Of a stretch of DNA of 64,000 nt, positions 19,201-27,036 are shown one piece after another. Within the stretch, counting starts at the first letter, position 1; the number at the start of each line of letters is the position of its first letter. The position numbers were made by a program, and so were the translations under genes. The notes under the pieces are model-generated. The model saw only the letters and a list, made by a program, of their open reading frames with translations, did no database searches and was not told the DNA's origin. The stretch covers positions 101,405-165,404 of the forward strand of contig CAKRES010000004.1 of NCBI GenBank assembly GCA_934317845.1. Reading direction: 5' to 3'. This DNA comes from an uncultured Lachnospiraceae bacterium (lineage in GTDB: Bacteria > Bacillota > Clostridia > Lachnospirales > Lachnospiraceae).

Positions 19201-19790
19201 AGGAAGTATCAGAGCGTTACGAATTTTTATCCGGACAGAAAGAGGACATTGTAACATCCGAACAGAACCTGCTCGGCATCTTAGAAGAACTGGATTCCAA
19301 AATGCGGGAGCAGTTCTCCGAGAAATTTGCAGAGATCCAGGATATGTTTGCTGTTGTGTTTAAGGAAATGTTTGGTGGTGGAAAGGCAAGTCTGTTGCTC
19401 AATGAGGAGGAAGATATTTTAACTGCCGGAATCCAGATCAATGCGCAGCCGCCGGGAAAGAAGCTGCAGAACATGATGCAGTTATCCGGTGGAGAAAAGG
19501 CATTGACTGCAATTGCTTTATTATTTGCCATTCAGAATTTGAAACCGTCACCATTCTGTCTGCTGGATGAGATTGAAGCGGCACTGGATGACAGTAACGT
19601 AGACCGGTTTGCCGGATATATACATAAGCTGACTGCCCATACGCAGTTCATCGTTATTACACATCGACGCGGAACGATGACGGCAGCAGATGTGCTTTAC
19701 GGTATCACGATGCAGGAGAAGGGTGTATCTACCCTTGTCAGTGTCAACCTGATCGAGGAGCAGTTGGAAAAAGAAGAGAAGAAAGAATAA
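16215..19790 (+). CDS. smc: Chromosome segregation ATPase SMC
   Basis: Condensin ATPase that organises and segregates the nucleoid. The 1191 residues match the bacterial SMC length. N-terminal head: Walker A GPNGSGKS at 31-38. Two long coiled-coil arms (about 170-500 and 680-1000) flank a hinge at about 510-670, with GVVADIITV and the Gly-rich NPGGAMSGGAYR. The C-terminal head has the signature LSGGEKALTA from residue 1090 and Walker B CLLDEIEA from 1115. It begins one base after the rnc stop, so it depends on rnc translation. No scpA or scpB is in the window. Confidence 0.97.
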   Translation: MYLKSIEINGFKSFANRMVFEFEHGFTGIVGPNGSGKSNVADAVRWVLGEQSAKQLRGTKMEDVIFAGTENRKPLGFAYVALTMDNSDHSLPVEYDEVIVARRVYRSGESEYLMNGSTCRLKDVQNLFMDTGVGKEGYSIIGQGQIDKILSGKPEERRELFDEAAGIVKYKKNKAAAEKSLEHERDNLTRVNDIISELERQVGPLKEQSEVARQFLKYKEDLKTLDVNTFLLESDEIKTSQEEIAKKTEIIAGDLEETKEKLTETKQEYEALEQQKEQASLVTEQKRTQIAELKLTIQKAEGEINVFREQINTAKMNDSHITGRLTQIEESLLAKSQEKEELYEKKSVFDEQLDEISDRETEAEEALDKTKQTITSLQERIDTYKSDIVAFVSESAELKGKVARYDAMLENVTLRKAELNQRKLTYTSNVQAQQQILSECEEKRKELTQELDTLLADTDKNEELLKSLSEKLNLNRSKISNAEQEFHRSRSQLETLKNMAERYDGYGSSIKRVMEEKKKTPGIYGVVADIITVQKNYETAVETALGGSIQNIVTDNEQTAKQMIAILKKERAGRATFLPLSSISPRGGFHEPNALKEQGVIGLAHTLVQVDDKYKKLMEHLLGRILVVDHIDHAIAIARKYRQSLRIVTVDGESINPGGAMSGGAYRNSSNLLGRKREMEELSKRMEDSKLVLEEAKKKETQIQLARQEHKQLAEQYADRLQAIKLSENTIKLSEQQAEERLTDLKKSEEHVDSEFKELEQQIQTITKSKEELYAGNVAQEEAMNDREKSIKDLEEQITKLTEQETKEQEALNATQMEITTVEQQSSFIMTNLKRIREEERVLALEKEELIEKTGVAYEEMERITSSIASCNQKIASSKEQQEVYEKELAAMKEEMERVSASHKTFFAKHEELTARLSELDKESFRLETQKEKRSEQLRDLNDYMWTEYELDYYNAQALRDETLTDLTDLKKQSSLLKRKIKELGDVNVNSIEEYKEVSERYEFLSGQKEDIVTSEQNLLGILEELDSKMREQFSEKFAEIQDMFAVVFKEMFGGGKASLLLNEEEDILTAGIQINAQPPGKKLQNMMQLSGGEKALTAIALLFAIQNLKPSPFCLLDEIEAALDDSNVDRFAGYIHKLTAHTQFIVITHRRGTMTAADVLYGITMQEKGVSTLVSVNLIEEQLEKEEKKE

Positions 19791-19807
19791 GATAAGAGGT
19801 GATAGAA

Positions 19808-21046
19808 ATGGGTTTATTTGACTGGATGAAGAAAAATAAAACCGAAGACGAAGAAAAAGAGACAGAAGAAGTCCTCACACAGATGGTGGAAGAAGCGGAT
19901 GCTGCTTTACCGGAAAATGAGAAAGAAGCAGACGAAACCGAGGAGCTGACAGAAACAGCACAACCGGAGAGTGAAACGGAGCAGGAGGAGACAACAACAC
20001 CGCAGGATACTGAGCCGGAATCGTCAGAAATTGTTGAGGAAGCACAGGAAGAAGTGGCAGAAACAGAACCGGAGAAAGAGGAGCAGCCGGAAGAAAAGAA
20101 AAAAGGATTTTTCCAGAAGCTGGTTTCCGGTCTTACCAAAACGAGGAACAGTATTGCAGACAGCTTCAGCAGTGTATTTGCTGCCAATCATATCGACGAG
20201 GATTTCTATGAGGAGTTAGAAGAAATTCTGATCATGGCAGATATGGGTGTTTCCACCACGATGAATATTTTGGATGAGCTTCGTGAGCAGGTGAAAAAGC
20301 AGCATATCAAGGAGCCGAAGGATTGTAAGGAGCTTTTGGTGTCGATCATCAAGGAGCAGATGTCTCCGGAGCCGAATGCGTATGAATATGAAAATAAAAC
20401 TTCGGTTGTGATGGTGATCGGTGTCAATGGTGTAGGAAAGACAACTTCCATTGGAAAGCTGGCATCACAGTTCCGGAAATCAGGAAAAAAGGTCATAATG
20501 GCGGCAGCCGATACGTTCCGTGCAGCTGCGATCGAACAGCTTACCGAATGGGCGCACCGTTCGCAGACGGATATCATTTCCCAGAAGGAAGGCGCAGATC
20601 CATCCGCCGTTGTATTCGATGCCTGCAGGGCAGCCAAAGCACGAAATGCCGACATTTTGCTGATCGATACGGCAGGACGTCTGCATAATAAAAAGAATCT
20701 GATGGATGAGCTTTCTAAAATGAACCGGATCATTGACCGGGAATTTCCGGAAGCGTACCGTGAAACATTGATCGTTTTGGATGGTACGACCGGGCAGAAT
20801 GCATTAGAGCAGGCAAAGCAGTTCAAACAGGTTGCAGACATTGATGGCATCATTTTAACAAAGCTTGATGGAACTGCCAAAGGTGGTATCGCAATCGCAA
20901 TTCATGCAGAGCTTGGTGTTCCGGTAAAATATATCGGAGTGGGAGAAGGTATTGACGATCTGCAGAAGTTTGATCCGCAATCATATGTTAATGCGATATT
21001 TGATGTAACAAAAGAGGGCGAAGCACAAGAGGAACAGGAGGCATAA
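19808..21046 (+). CDS. ftsY: Signal recognition particle receptor FtsY
   Basis: GTPase receptor for SRP at the membrane. With the ATG at 19808, chosen because AGAGGTG ends 6 bases upstream and overlaps the in-frame GTG 19799, it has 412 residues. Residues 1-95 form the acidic, Glu-rich A domain that precedes the N and G domains. The G domain shows GVNGVGKTT at 205-213, DTAGR at 287-291 and TKLDG at 351-355. It is the last of the rnc-smc-ftsY group; ilvA follows after one base. It works with Ffh, encoded at 24.5 kb. Confidence 0.96.
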   Translation: MGLFDWMKKNKTEDEEKETEEVLTQMVEEADAALPENEKEADETEELTETAQPESETEQEETTTPQDTEPESSEIVEEAQEEVAETEPEKEEQPEEKKKGFFQKLVSGLTKTRNSIADSFSSVFAANHIDEDFYEELEEILIMADMGVSTTMNILDELREQVKKQHIKEPKDCKELLVSIIKEQMSPEPNAYEYENKTSVVMVIGVNGVGKTTSIGKLASQFRKSGKKVIMAAADTFRAAAIEQLTEWAHRSQTDIISQKEGADPSAVVFDACRAAKARNADILLIDTAGRLHNKKNLMDELSKMNRIIDREFPEAYRETLIVLDGTTGQNALEQAKQFKQVADIDGIILTKLDGTAKGGIAIAIHAELGVPVKYIGVGEGIDDLQKFDPQSYVNAIFDVTKEGEAQEEQEA

Positions 21047-21047
21047 C

Positions 21048-22259
21048 ATGTTAACATTAAAAGATTTTGAAAAAGCGTACGATAAAGTTCAGGAGGTTGT
21101 ACGAAGTACCCATCTGGTACGGAGCGAGGTGTTTTCCGAGGCTTCCGGCAACAATGTTTATTTGAAGCCGGAGAATATGCAGCTGACCGGAGCATATAAG
21201 ATCCGTGGTGCGTACTATAAGATCAGCACAATGTCAGATGAGGATCGTGAAAAAGGTCTGATCACTGCATCTGCTGGAAATCATGCACAGGGTGTGGCAT
21301 ATGCGGCAAGAGAGTATGGCGTGCGTGCCGTGATCGTTATGCCGACTACGACACCATTGATGAAAGTAAACCGTACTAAGGATCTTGGCGCAGAAGTGAT
21401 CTTACATGGAAATGTATACGATGAGGCATGTGCCTATGCTATGGATATGGCAGAAAAGGAAGGACTTACCTTTATCCATCCGTTTGATGATCTTGATGTA
21501 GCAACCGGACAGGGAACGATCGCGATGGAGATCTTTAAGGATCTTCCGACCGTAGATTATATTTTAGTTCCGATCGGTGGCGGCGGTCTGGCAACGGGTG
21601 TGTCTACGCTTGCAAAACTGTTGAATCCAAAGATCAAGGTGATCGGCGTGGAGCCGGCAGGTGCTGCCTGCATGTCTGCTTCCATTGAAGCCGGGAAAGT
21701 AGTAACTTTAGAGGAAGTCAATACGATTGCTGATGGTACCGCAGTAAAGACACCGGGAACAAAGATCTTTCCGTATGTCAGCAAGAATCTGGATGGTATC
21801 ATCAAGGTGCCGGATGAGGATCTCATCACTGCATTTTTAGATATGTTAGAGAACCACAAAATGCTGGTAGAAAATTCCGGGCTGTTGTCTGTAGCGGCTC
21901 TTAAATATCTGGATGTGCAGGACAAAAATGTTGTCTGCATTTTAAGTGGTGGTAACATGGATGTTATTACATTTGCATCTGTTGTCCAGCATGGTCTGAT
22001 CCAGAGAGAGCGCGTGTTTACGATTTCTGTTCAGCTTCCGGATAAACCGGGTGAGCTGACCAATGTTTCCAGGGTCATTGCCAAGGAACAGGGAAATATC
22101 ATTAAGCTGGAGCATAACCAGTTTGTCAGCATCAACCGGAATGCGGCGGTAGAGTTGATCATCACGATGGAAGCATTTGGGCATGAGCACAAGATGCGTA
22201 TTATCCAGGCACTGCGCCATAAAGGATATAGTCCAAAGGATGTACCGGCAAAATTTTAA
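21048..22259 (+). CDS. ilvA: Threonine ammonia-lyase (threonine dehydratase) with ACT domain
   Basis: PLP enzyme that deaminates threonine to 2-oxobutanoate and ammonia, for isoleucine synthesis or threonine catabolism. Length is 403 residues, the TdcB-plus-ACT type. The PLP lysine is Lys51 in TGAYKIRGA; the phosphate-binding loop is PIGGGGLATG near residue 177; an ACT regulatory domain covers about 325-403 (SVQLPDKPGELTNVSRVIA). The ATG has GGAGGCATAAC upstream, and the gene is one base after ftsY, so cotranscription with the SRP receptor is likely. The sequence does not settle a biosynthetic versus catabolic role. Confidence 0.93.
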   Translation: MLTLKDFEKAYDKVQEVVRSTHLVRSEVFSEASGNNVYLKPENMQLTGAYKIRGAYYKISTMSDEDREKGLITASAGNHAQGVAYAAREYGVRAVIVMPTTTPLMKVNRTKDLGAEVILHGNVYDEACAYAMDMAEKEGLTFIHPFDDLDVATGQGTIAMEIFKDLPTVDYILVPIGGGGLATGVSTLAKLLNPKIKVIGVEPAGAACMSASIEAGKVVTLEEVNTIADGTAVKTPGTKIFPYVSKNLDGIIKVPDEDLITAFLDMLENHKMLVENSGLLSVAALKYLDVQDKNVVCILSGGNMDVITFASVVQHGLIQRERVFTISVQLPDKPGELTNVSRVIAKEQGNIIKLEHNQFVSINRNAAVELIITMEAFGHEHKMRIIQALRHKGYSPKDVPAKF

Positions 22260-22307
22260 AAAGGGTAACAAAGAAAGTAGTATAAAAACTAGAAAGGAAG
22301 GATCAGT

Positions 22308-22586
22308 ATGGGATTTTTTGATGATGTAAAAGCAACTGTGACAAGTGCCGGAAGAGAAGTAGGGGACAAGGCAAAAGAGATCGCGGAATCAAGCAAGATC
22401 AAAAATGCGATCGCACAGGATGAGCGCAGTTTGAATGCAGCTTATGTTGCATTGGCAAAGAAGTATATGAAACAGTATGGTGAGAATCCGGATGCTGCTT
22501 TTGAGGAAGACATTAACAAGATCAGGACCTTTGAAGCTGCGATCGCAGAAAAGAAAGAGGAACTGGAAGCTGTAAAAAATGCATGA
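22308..22586 (+). CDS. Small conserved helical protein, unknown function
   Basis: A 92-residue soluble protein starting MGFFDDVKATVTSAGREVGDKAKEI. It is predicted almost wholly helical, with Ala, Lys and Glu in heptad-like spacing, and ends in a charged coiled coil. Similar N-termini occur in small clostridial proteins that carry a C-terminal zinc ribbon, but no cysteine is present here. GAAAGGAAGG precedes the ATG. It is 48 bases after ilvA and 18 before the RACo-like gene. No function can be assigned. Confidence 0.7.
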   Translation: MGFFDDVKATVTSAGREVGDKAKEIAESSKIKNAIAQDERSLNAAYVALAKKYMKQYGENPDAAFEEDINKIRTFEAAIAEKKEELEAVKNA

Positions 22587-22604
22587 TAGCAAAGAGGATA
22601 TCAC

Positions 22605-23960
22605 ATGATTCGAGTAACTGTGTATGACAAACAACAGAAGAATCAGATCATGGAAGCTGCACAGGGGGAAACTCTGATGCAGCTTCTTGGTCGTTATCAG
22701 ATTTATTTTCCCGGTAACTGCGGTGGACTGGGACGGTGCAGCCGTTGTCAGGTGCTGGTGGATGGGCAGCGGAAAAAAGCATGCCGCTATGTAATAGAGC
22801 ATCCGTGTAAGGTGCTGCTACCTTTTTCTTTTACTTCTGTGCTCCAGTCTGTTACAAAGCATGGGCAGGAGGATAGCATGCGGAAAGAGGAGGCAGAGAA
22901 ACCGTATACGATCTCGGTGGATCTGGGAACAACGACGATCGGTATGGCTCTTTGTGATGCCAGAGGACGTATCCTTTGCAAATGTGGAATGGAGAATCCG
23001 CAGAGAAGCTATGGAGCAGATGTCGCTGCCCGTATTACTTATGCCAAAACGGAACAGGGACTGCATCAGCTTCAATCTCTGGTCAATGAAGCATTGCTGC
23101 AGGGAGTGGAAATGCTCTACCGTAGCATAGAGGAGCCTTTTTCTGGTGAGGAAGACTGGTACATTGCAGGAAATCCGACGATGCTGCATATATTGGCAGG
23201 TTTTTCCCCGGAGAGTATTGGTTCTTATCCGTTTGAACCAATGAAAAAGGAAGCGTTTACGAAAGAAGTCACACACTTGGGGACGCTTCATTTTCTGCCG
23301 TGTGCTTCCGGCTATATCGGTGCAGATGTGATCGTGGGAGCCTATGTCAGTGAAGTGGACAGGAAGGAGCAGACGACGCTGTTTGTGGATCTTGGAACCA
23401 ATGGGGAAATGATCCTTTCTGCCAGAGGTCAGCTTCTGGCTGCATCGGTGGCAGCAGGACCGGCATTTGAACAGCTCCTTTTGGGTGCAGATGCTCTTCA
23501 CATCCTATGCAGTATGCGAAAGCAGCAGATCATAGATGAGGAAGGAACACTGATGCCCCCTTATTTTGAGGAAGGATATTGCTGTCATACGGAAGCAGGA
23601 GAAACGGTTGTGATCACGCAGGAAGATATCCGGCAGCTGCAGCTTGCCAAGGCAGCTGTGATGACGGGCATCCGTTTATTGTGTCAGCGTGCAGGGATTG
23701 CCGTTTCTTCTATTGAATGTGTGCTGCTGGCAGGAGGCTTTGGCTTTTATCTGAAAGAGGAGGATGCCATTTTCCTGCGGATGTTTCCGGAGTGCTTTGC
23801 AGGGAAGATAAAGCTGTGCGGCAATACCAGTCTTCAGGGGACGATACAGTGTTCCAAAAAAACGGATGCATTGCAGGCATTTGCACAGAAGATACAGACG
23901 GTTGATCTTTCCAATGAGGAAGCTTTTCATGAGGAATTTATAAAAAATATAAATTTTTAA
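22605..23960 (+). CDS. RACo-like 2Fe-2S/ASKHA ATPase (DUF4445 family)
   Basis: A 451-residue protein related to reductive activators of corrinoid methyltransferases. The N-terminal plant-type ferredoxin domain has the 2Fe-2S cysteine pattern C-x5-C-x2-C-x11-C (CGGLGRCSRC, then a fourth Cys). An ASKHA ATP-binding fold follows, with DLGTTTIGMALCD around residue 106 and DLGTNGEM around 264, then the Gly-rich LLAGGFGFYL near the C-terminus. It is shorter than typical members of about 600 residues. No corrinoid protein or methyltransferase is encoded nearby, so its target is unknown. AAGAGGAT precedes the ATG. Confidence 0.82.
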   Translation: MIRVTVYDKQQKNQIMEAAQGETLMQLLGRYQIYFPGNCGGLGRCSRCQVLVDGQRKKACRYVIEHPCKVLLPFSFTSVLQSVTKHGQEDSMRKEEAEKPYTISVDLGTTTIGMALCDARGRILCKCGMENPQRSYGADVAARITYAKTEQGLHQLQSLVNEALLQGVEMLYRSIEEPFSGEEDWYIAGNPTMLHILAGFSPESIGSYPFEPMKKEAFTKEVTHLGTLHFLPCASGYIGADVIVGAYVSEVDRKEQTTLFVDLGTNGEMILSARGQLLAASVAAGPAFEQLLLGADALHILCSMRKQQIIDEEGTLMPPYFEEGYCCHTEAGETVVITQEDIRQLQLAKAAVMTGIRLLCQRAGIAVSSIECVLLAGGFGFYLKEEDAIFLRMFPECFAGKIKLCGNTSLQGTIQCSKKTDALQAFAQKIQTVDLSNEEAFHEEFIKNINF

Positions 23961-23966
23961 AAGAAT

Positions 23967-23982
23967 CAAGTAAAACTACTTG
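23967..23982 (+). promoter_or_regulatory. Dyad 1 (operator-like) overlapping the ylxM -35 box
   Basis: CAAGTAAAACTACTTG is a perfect 6-bp inverted repeat with a 4-base centre. Its last three bases are the first three of the TTGACA -35 box. It is the reverse complement, with one mismatch, of dyad 2 at 24029. It might instead be a hairpin ending the upstream gene, but no T-run follows directly. Confidence 0.55.
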
Positions 23983-24008
23983 ACAATGTGTTTCCTTTTT
24001 CGTATACT
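23980..24008 (+). promoter_or_regulatory. Promoter for ylxM-ffh operon
   Basis: Perfect TTGACA (23980-23985), 17-base spacer, and TATACT (24003-24008). The expected start of transcription is near 24015, about 50 bases before ylxM. Operator-like dyads sit on both sides. Confidence 0.85.
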
Positions 24009-24028
24009 AACATACGGTCAAAGTATGA

Positions 24029-24044
24029 CAAGTAGTTTTGCTTG
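24029..24044 (+). promoter_or_regulatory. Dyad 2 (operator-like) in the ylxM leader
   Basis: CAAGTAGTTTTGCTTG, inside the longer dyad GACAAG-N8-CTTGTC, lies just downstream of the predicted transcription start. It matches dyad 1 in inverted orientation with one difference. The centres of the two dyads are 62 bases apart, close to six helical turns. Confidence 0.55.
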
Positions 24045-24065
24045 TCAAGGAAATGAGGATGGCAC

Positions 24066-24467
24066 ATGAAAGAGCAGACGAACAAGATGGAAGAGATCTT
24101 TGAACAGACGATGCTCTATGACTTTTATGGAGAACTGCTGACAGAGCATCAGAAGCAGATCTATGAGGATGTTGTCCTTAACGACATGTCTTTAACAGAG
24201 GTGGCAGAAAGCTATGAGATCAGCCGGCAGGCGGTTTCCGATCTGATGAAACGGATTCACAAGATCTTAAAGGGATATGAATCCAAGCTGCATTTGGTAG
24301 AGAAGTTTACCAAGGCCAAGACCAAACTGAAAAAGATTCAGACCGATACCGATGCGCTGCTTTCTGATTATCGTGCGAAGCACCTTGACCGGGAAGAAAC
24401 CGCATTTATGGAAGAACGATTACGACAGATCAAAAAGACCGCAGAAGCGGTGCTGGATGATTTTTGA
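24066..24467 (+). CDS. ylxM: YlxM, SRP-associated helix-turn-helix protein (UPF0122)
   Basis: A small protein with a sigma-70 region 4-like helix-turn-helix, conserved next to ffh in Firmicutes and reported to associate with SRP. It has 133 residues. The first 65 contain the HTH (MSLTEVAESYEISRQAVSDL); the rest is a charged helical extension longer than in the minimal UPF0122 proteins of about 110 residues. TGAGGAT precedes the ATG. It is 25 bases before ffh. Its DNA-binding fold makes it a candidate for binding the dyads in its own promoter, but that is speculation. Confidence 0.9.
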   Translation: MKEQTNKMEEIFEQTMLYDFYGELLTEHQKQIYEDVVLNDMSLTEVAESYEISRQAVSDLMKRIHKILKGYESKLHLVEKFTKAKTKLKKIQTDTDALLSDYRAKHLDREETAFMEERLRQIKKTAEAVLDDF

Positions 24468-24492
24468 TAGAGGAAGGAAACAGGAGTAAAGC

Positions 24493-25902
24493 ATGGCATT
24501 TGAGAGTTTATCAGACAAACTTCAAAATGTATTTAAGAACCTTCGCAGCAAGGGACGTCTGACAGAGGATGATGTGCGTGAGGCGATGAAAGAAGTAAAA
24601 CGTGCGCTGTTGGAGGCGGATGTGAACTTCAAAGTCGTAAAGCAGTTTATCAATTCTGTAACAGAACGTGCCATTGGTCAGGAGGTCATGACCGGACTGA
24701 ATCCGGGACACATGGTGATCAAGATCGTAAAAGAAGAGCTGGATCGGTTGATGGGTTCTGAAACGACAGAGCTTACATTCCTTCCAAGCAACGAGATCAC
24801 AACGATCATGATGTGTGGTCTGCAGGGCGCAGGTAAAACAACGACTGCCGCAAAGATCGCCGGAAAGCTCAAACAAAAAGGCAAGAAACCATTGTTGGTT
24901 GCCTGTGACATTTACCGTCCGGCTGCGATCAAACAGCTGCAGGTAAATGGAGAAAAGCAGGGAGTTCCGGTATTTACGATGGGAGATTCCCACAAGCCGG
25001 TCAACATTGTAAAGGCTGCGATGGAGCATGCAGCGAAGAATGGCAATAACGTATTGATCATAGATACTGCCGGACGTCTTCACATTGATGAGGAGATGAT
25101 GGCAGAGCTTCAGGAGATCCGTGATGAGATTCCACTGAACAACGTAGTATTGACGGTGGATGCCATGACCGGACAGGATGCAGTCAATGTAGCCAAGAGC
25201 TTTGATGAGCAGATTGGAATTGACGGTGTCATTTTAACAAAGTTAGATGGTGATACCCGTGGTGGTGCGGCGTTATCGATCCGTGCGGTCACAGGAAAGC
25301 CGATCCTGTTCATCGGTATGGGTGAGAAGCTGGATGATCTGGAGCAGTTTTACCCGGATCGTATGGCGAGCCGTATTTTAGGAATGGGTGATGTAGAGAC
25401 ATTGATCGAGAAAGCACAGAATGCGATCGATGAAGAAGCAGCCCAGAAGTTAGAAGATAAAATGAAGAGCAAGCAGGGCTTTGGATTTGATGATTATCTG
25501 CTTGCGATGGAACAGATGAATCAGATGGGTGGTATCCAGTCGATGTTGTCGATGCTTCCGGGTATGGGAAGCCAGTTAAGCGGAGTAGAAGTCGATGACA
25601 ATGTGATGAACCGTCCGAAGGCGATCATATTGAGTATGACACCGTCAGAGCGCGAGAATCCGGATATCATCAATCCATCCAGAAAGCGTCGTATTGCAAA
25701 GGGTGCCGGAGTGGATGTGGCGGAAGTCAACCGTATGATGAAACAGTTTGAACAGATGAAGAAAATGATGAAGCAGATGGGACTTACCGGAAGCAAGGGC
25801 GGTTCCAAAAAACGACGCAGAAAAGGCGGCTTTGGAGGACTCGGTGGACTTCCAGGACTCGGAGGAATGCCGATGGGAAAAGGACCGAAGTTTCCATTTT
25901 AA
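24493..25902 (+). CDS. ffh: Signal recognition particle protein Ffh
   Basis: GTPase that binds signal sequences on the ribosome together with SRP RNA. Length is 469 residues. The N domain is at 1-100; the G domain has GLQGAGKTT at 109-117, DTAGR from 191 and TKLDGD from 249. The methionine-rich M domain covers about 300-435, and the tail is unusually Gly/Lys-rich (GGFGGLGGLPGLGG). ACAGGAGTAAAGC precedes the ATG. The operon continues to rpsP. The SRP RNA gene itself was not found in the window. Confidence 0.97.
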   Translation: MAFESLSDKLQNVFKNLRSKGRLTEDDVREAMKEVKRALLEADVNFKVVKQFINSVTERAIGQEVMTGLNPGHMVIKIVKEELDRLMGSETTELTFLPSNEITTIMMCGLQGAGKTTTAAKIAGKLKQKGKKPLLVACDIYRPAAIKQLQVNGEKQGVPVFTMGDSHKPVNIVKAAMEHAAKNGNNVLIIDTAGRLHIDEEMMAELQEIRDEIPLNNVVLTVDAMTGQDAVNVAKSFDEQIGIDGVILTKLDGDTRGGAALSIRAVTGKPILFIGMGEKLDDLEQFYPDRMASRILGMGDVETLIEKAQNAIDEEAAQKLEDKMKSKQGFGFDDYLLAMEQMNQMGGIQSMLSMLPGMGSQLSGVEVDDNVMNRPKAIILSMTPSERENPDIINPSRKRRIAKGAGVDVAEVNRMMKQFEQMKKMMKQMGLTGSKGGSKKRRRKGGFGGLGGLPGLGGMPMGKGPKFPF

Positions 25903-25963
25903 TATGCTATACCCGGAGAAATCCGTTGTATATAAAAAGATCATAACCAAGGAGGTGAAAAAA

Positions 25964-26209
25964 ATGGCAGTAAAAATCAGATTAAAGAGAATGGGTAAGA
26001 AAAAAGCACCTTTCTATAGAGTTGTAGTAGCTGATGCAAGATCACCAAGAGATGGACGTTTTATCGAGGAGATCGGTACTTATGATCCAAACGTAGAACC
26101 AAGCAGCGTAAAGATCGATGCTGACGCAGCAAAGAAATGGTTAAACAACGGTGCTCAGCCTACTGACACTGTAGCCAAGTTATTAAAGAACGCAGGTATC
26201 GAGAAATAA
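25964..26209 (+). CDS. rpsP: Ribosomal protein bS16
   Basis: An 81-residue small-subunit protein. VKIRLKRMGKKKAPFYRVVVAD is diagnostic (N-terminal strand and basic loop), followed by DGRFIEEIGTYDP. AAGGAGGTGAAAAAA sets the start at 25964; a longer in-frame reading back into ffh has no support. It belongs to the ffh-rpsP-khpA group and is translationally close to khpA, since its TAA overlaps an ATG. Confidence 0.97.
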   Translation: MAVKIRLKRMGKKKAPFYRVVVADARSPRDGRFIEEIGTYDPNVEPSSVKIDADAAKKWLNNGAQPTDTVAKLLKNAGIEK

Positions 26210-26223
26210 TGGGAGGTGATAAG

Positions 26224-26454
26224 ATGAAGGAATTAGTTGAAGTAATTGCCAAATCTTTGGTTGACCATCCAGAAGAGGTTTCTGTCACAGAAGAAGAAAC
26301 CGATACTACAATCACTGTTAATTTAAAAGTAGCTGCGGATGATATGGGTAAAGTGATCGGTAAACAAGGCCGTATTGCAAAGTCTATCCGTACCGTAGTA
26401 AAAGCGGCTGCATCAAAGATTGACAAAAAAGTGGATGTAGAGATTTTACAGTAA
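26224..26454 (+). CDS. khpA: KH-domain RNA-binding protein KhpA
   Basis: A 76-residue single KH-domain protein (YlqC) that in related bacteria pairs with KhpB and binds RNA in control of cell division and sRNA action. The KH GxxG loop is IGKQGR around residue 45. GGGAGGTGAT at 26211-26220 sets the ATG at 26224, not the in-frame ATG 26209 that overlaps the rpsP stop. It sits between rpsP and rimM as in most Firmicutes. A terminator-like hairpin follows. Confidence 0.95.
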   Translation: MKELVEVIAKSLVDHPEEVSVTEEETDTTITVNLKVAADDMGKVIGKQGRIAKSIRTVVKAAASKIDKKVDVEILQ

Positions 26455-26473
26455 TCTGAACTTGTGGAAGGAA

Positions 26474-26503
26474 GGACACCGGCAAAGTCTGGCGTCCTTT
26501 TTT
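26474..26503 (+). terminator. Hairpin with T-run between khpA and rimM
   Basis: GGACACCGGC and GTCTGGCGTCC form an imperfect stem with one A-C mismatch, followed by TTTTTT ending at 26503. It is only 21 bases before rimM, so it probably attenuates rather than fully stops transcription into rimM-trmD. No separate rimM promoter was seen. Confidence 0.6.
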
Positions 26504-26523
26504 ATATGAAAAAAGGAGATACG

Positions 26524-27036
26524 ATGGAGCAACGTTTTCGTATAGGTGAGATCGCAAATACACACGGTATTCGTGGAGAAGTAAAGGTGTATCCGACGAC
26601 CGATGATGTGGCGCGGTTTAAAAAATTAAAAAAATGTATCCTTGAAACAAAGCAGGGGGAAATGCTTCTCCATGTGGAGAGCTGCAAATTCTTCAAGCAA
26701 TTTGCCATTTTAAAATTCAAGGAATTTAATAATATAAATGAAGTAGAACAATACAAGCACTGTGGTCTTTATGTAGAACGGGAGGATGCCGTGAAATGTG
26801 AAGAGGATGAATATTACATTGCTGATCTGGTTGGCTGCACGGTATACAATGAGGATGACAGTGAATTGGGAGATCTGGTCGATGTCATACAGACCGGAGC
26901 AAATGATGTCTACGTGGTTCGCATGGAGAGTGGAAAAGAGCTGATGATCCCGGCGATCAAGGAATGTATTCTTTCCGTATCTATAACAGAACGCAGGGTA
27001 AAAGTACATTTGTTGAAAGGACTGCTGGATCTATGA
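26524..27036 (+). CDS. rimM: Ribosome maturation factor RimM
   Basis: Assists 30S head assembly near uS19. It has 170 residues with the ATG at 26524, which has AAAGGAG 6 bases upstream; an in-frame ATG at 26506 lacks a binding site of its own. The N-terminal RimM domain opens with RIGEIANTHGIRGEVKVYPTTDD, and the C-terminal PRC-barrel includes GDLVDVIQTGANDVYVV and LMIPAI. The stop overlaps the trmD start (ATGA). Confidence 0.95.
   Translation: MEQRFRIGEIANTHGIRGEVKVYPTTDDVARFKKLKKCILETKQGEMLLHVESCKFFKQFAILKFKEFNNINEVEQYKHCGLYVEREDAVKCEEDEYYIADLVGCTVYNEDDSELGDLVDVIQTGANDVYVVRMESGKELMIPAIKECILSVSITERRVKVHLLKGLLDL

Noticed and set aside
25832..25963. Longer rpsP start inside ffh
   Set aside because: The extra residues come from the ffh 3' end in another frame; AAGGAGGTG clearly marks the ATG at 25964.
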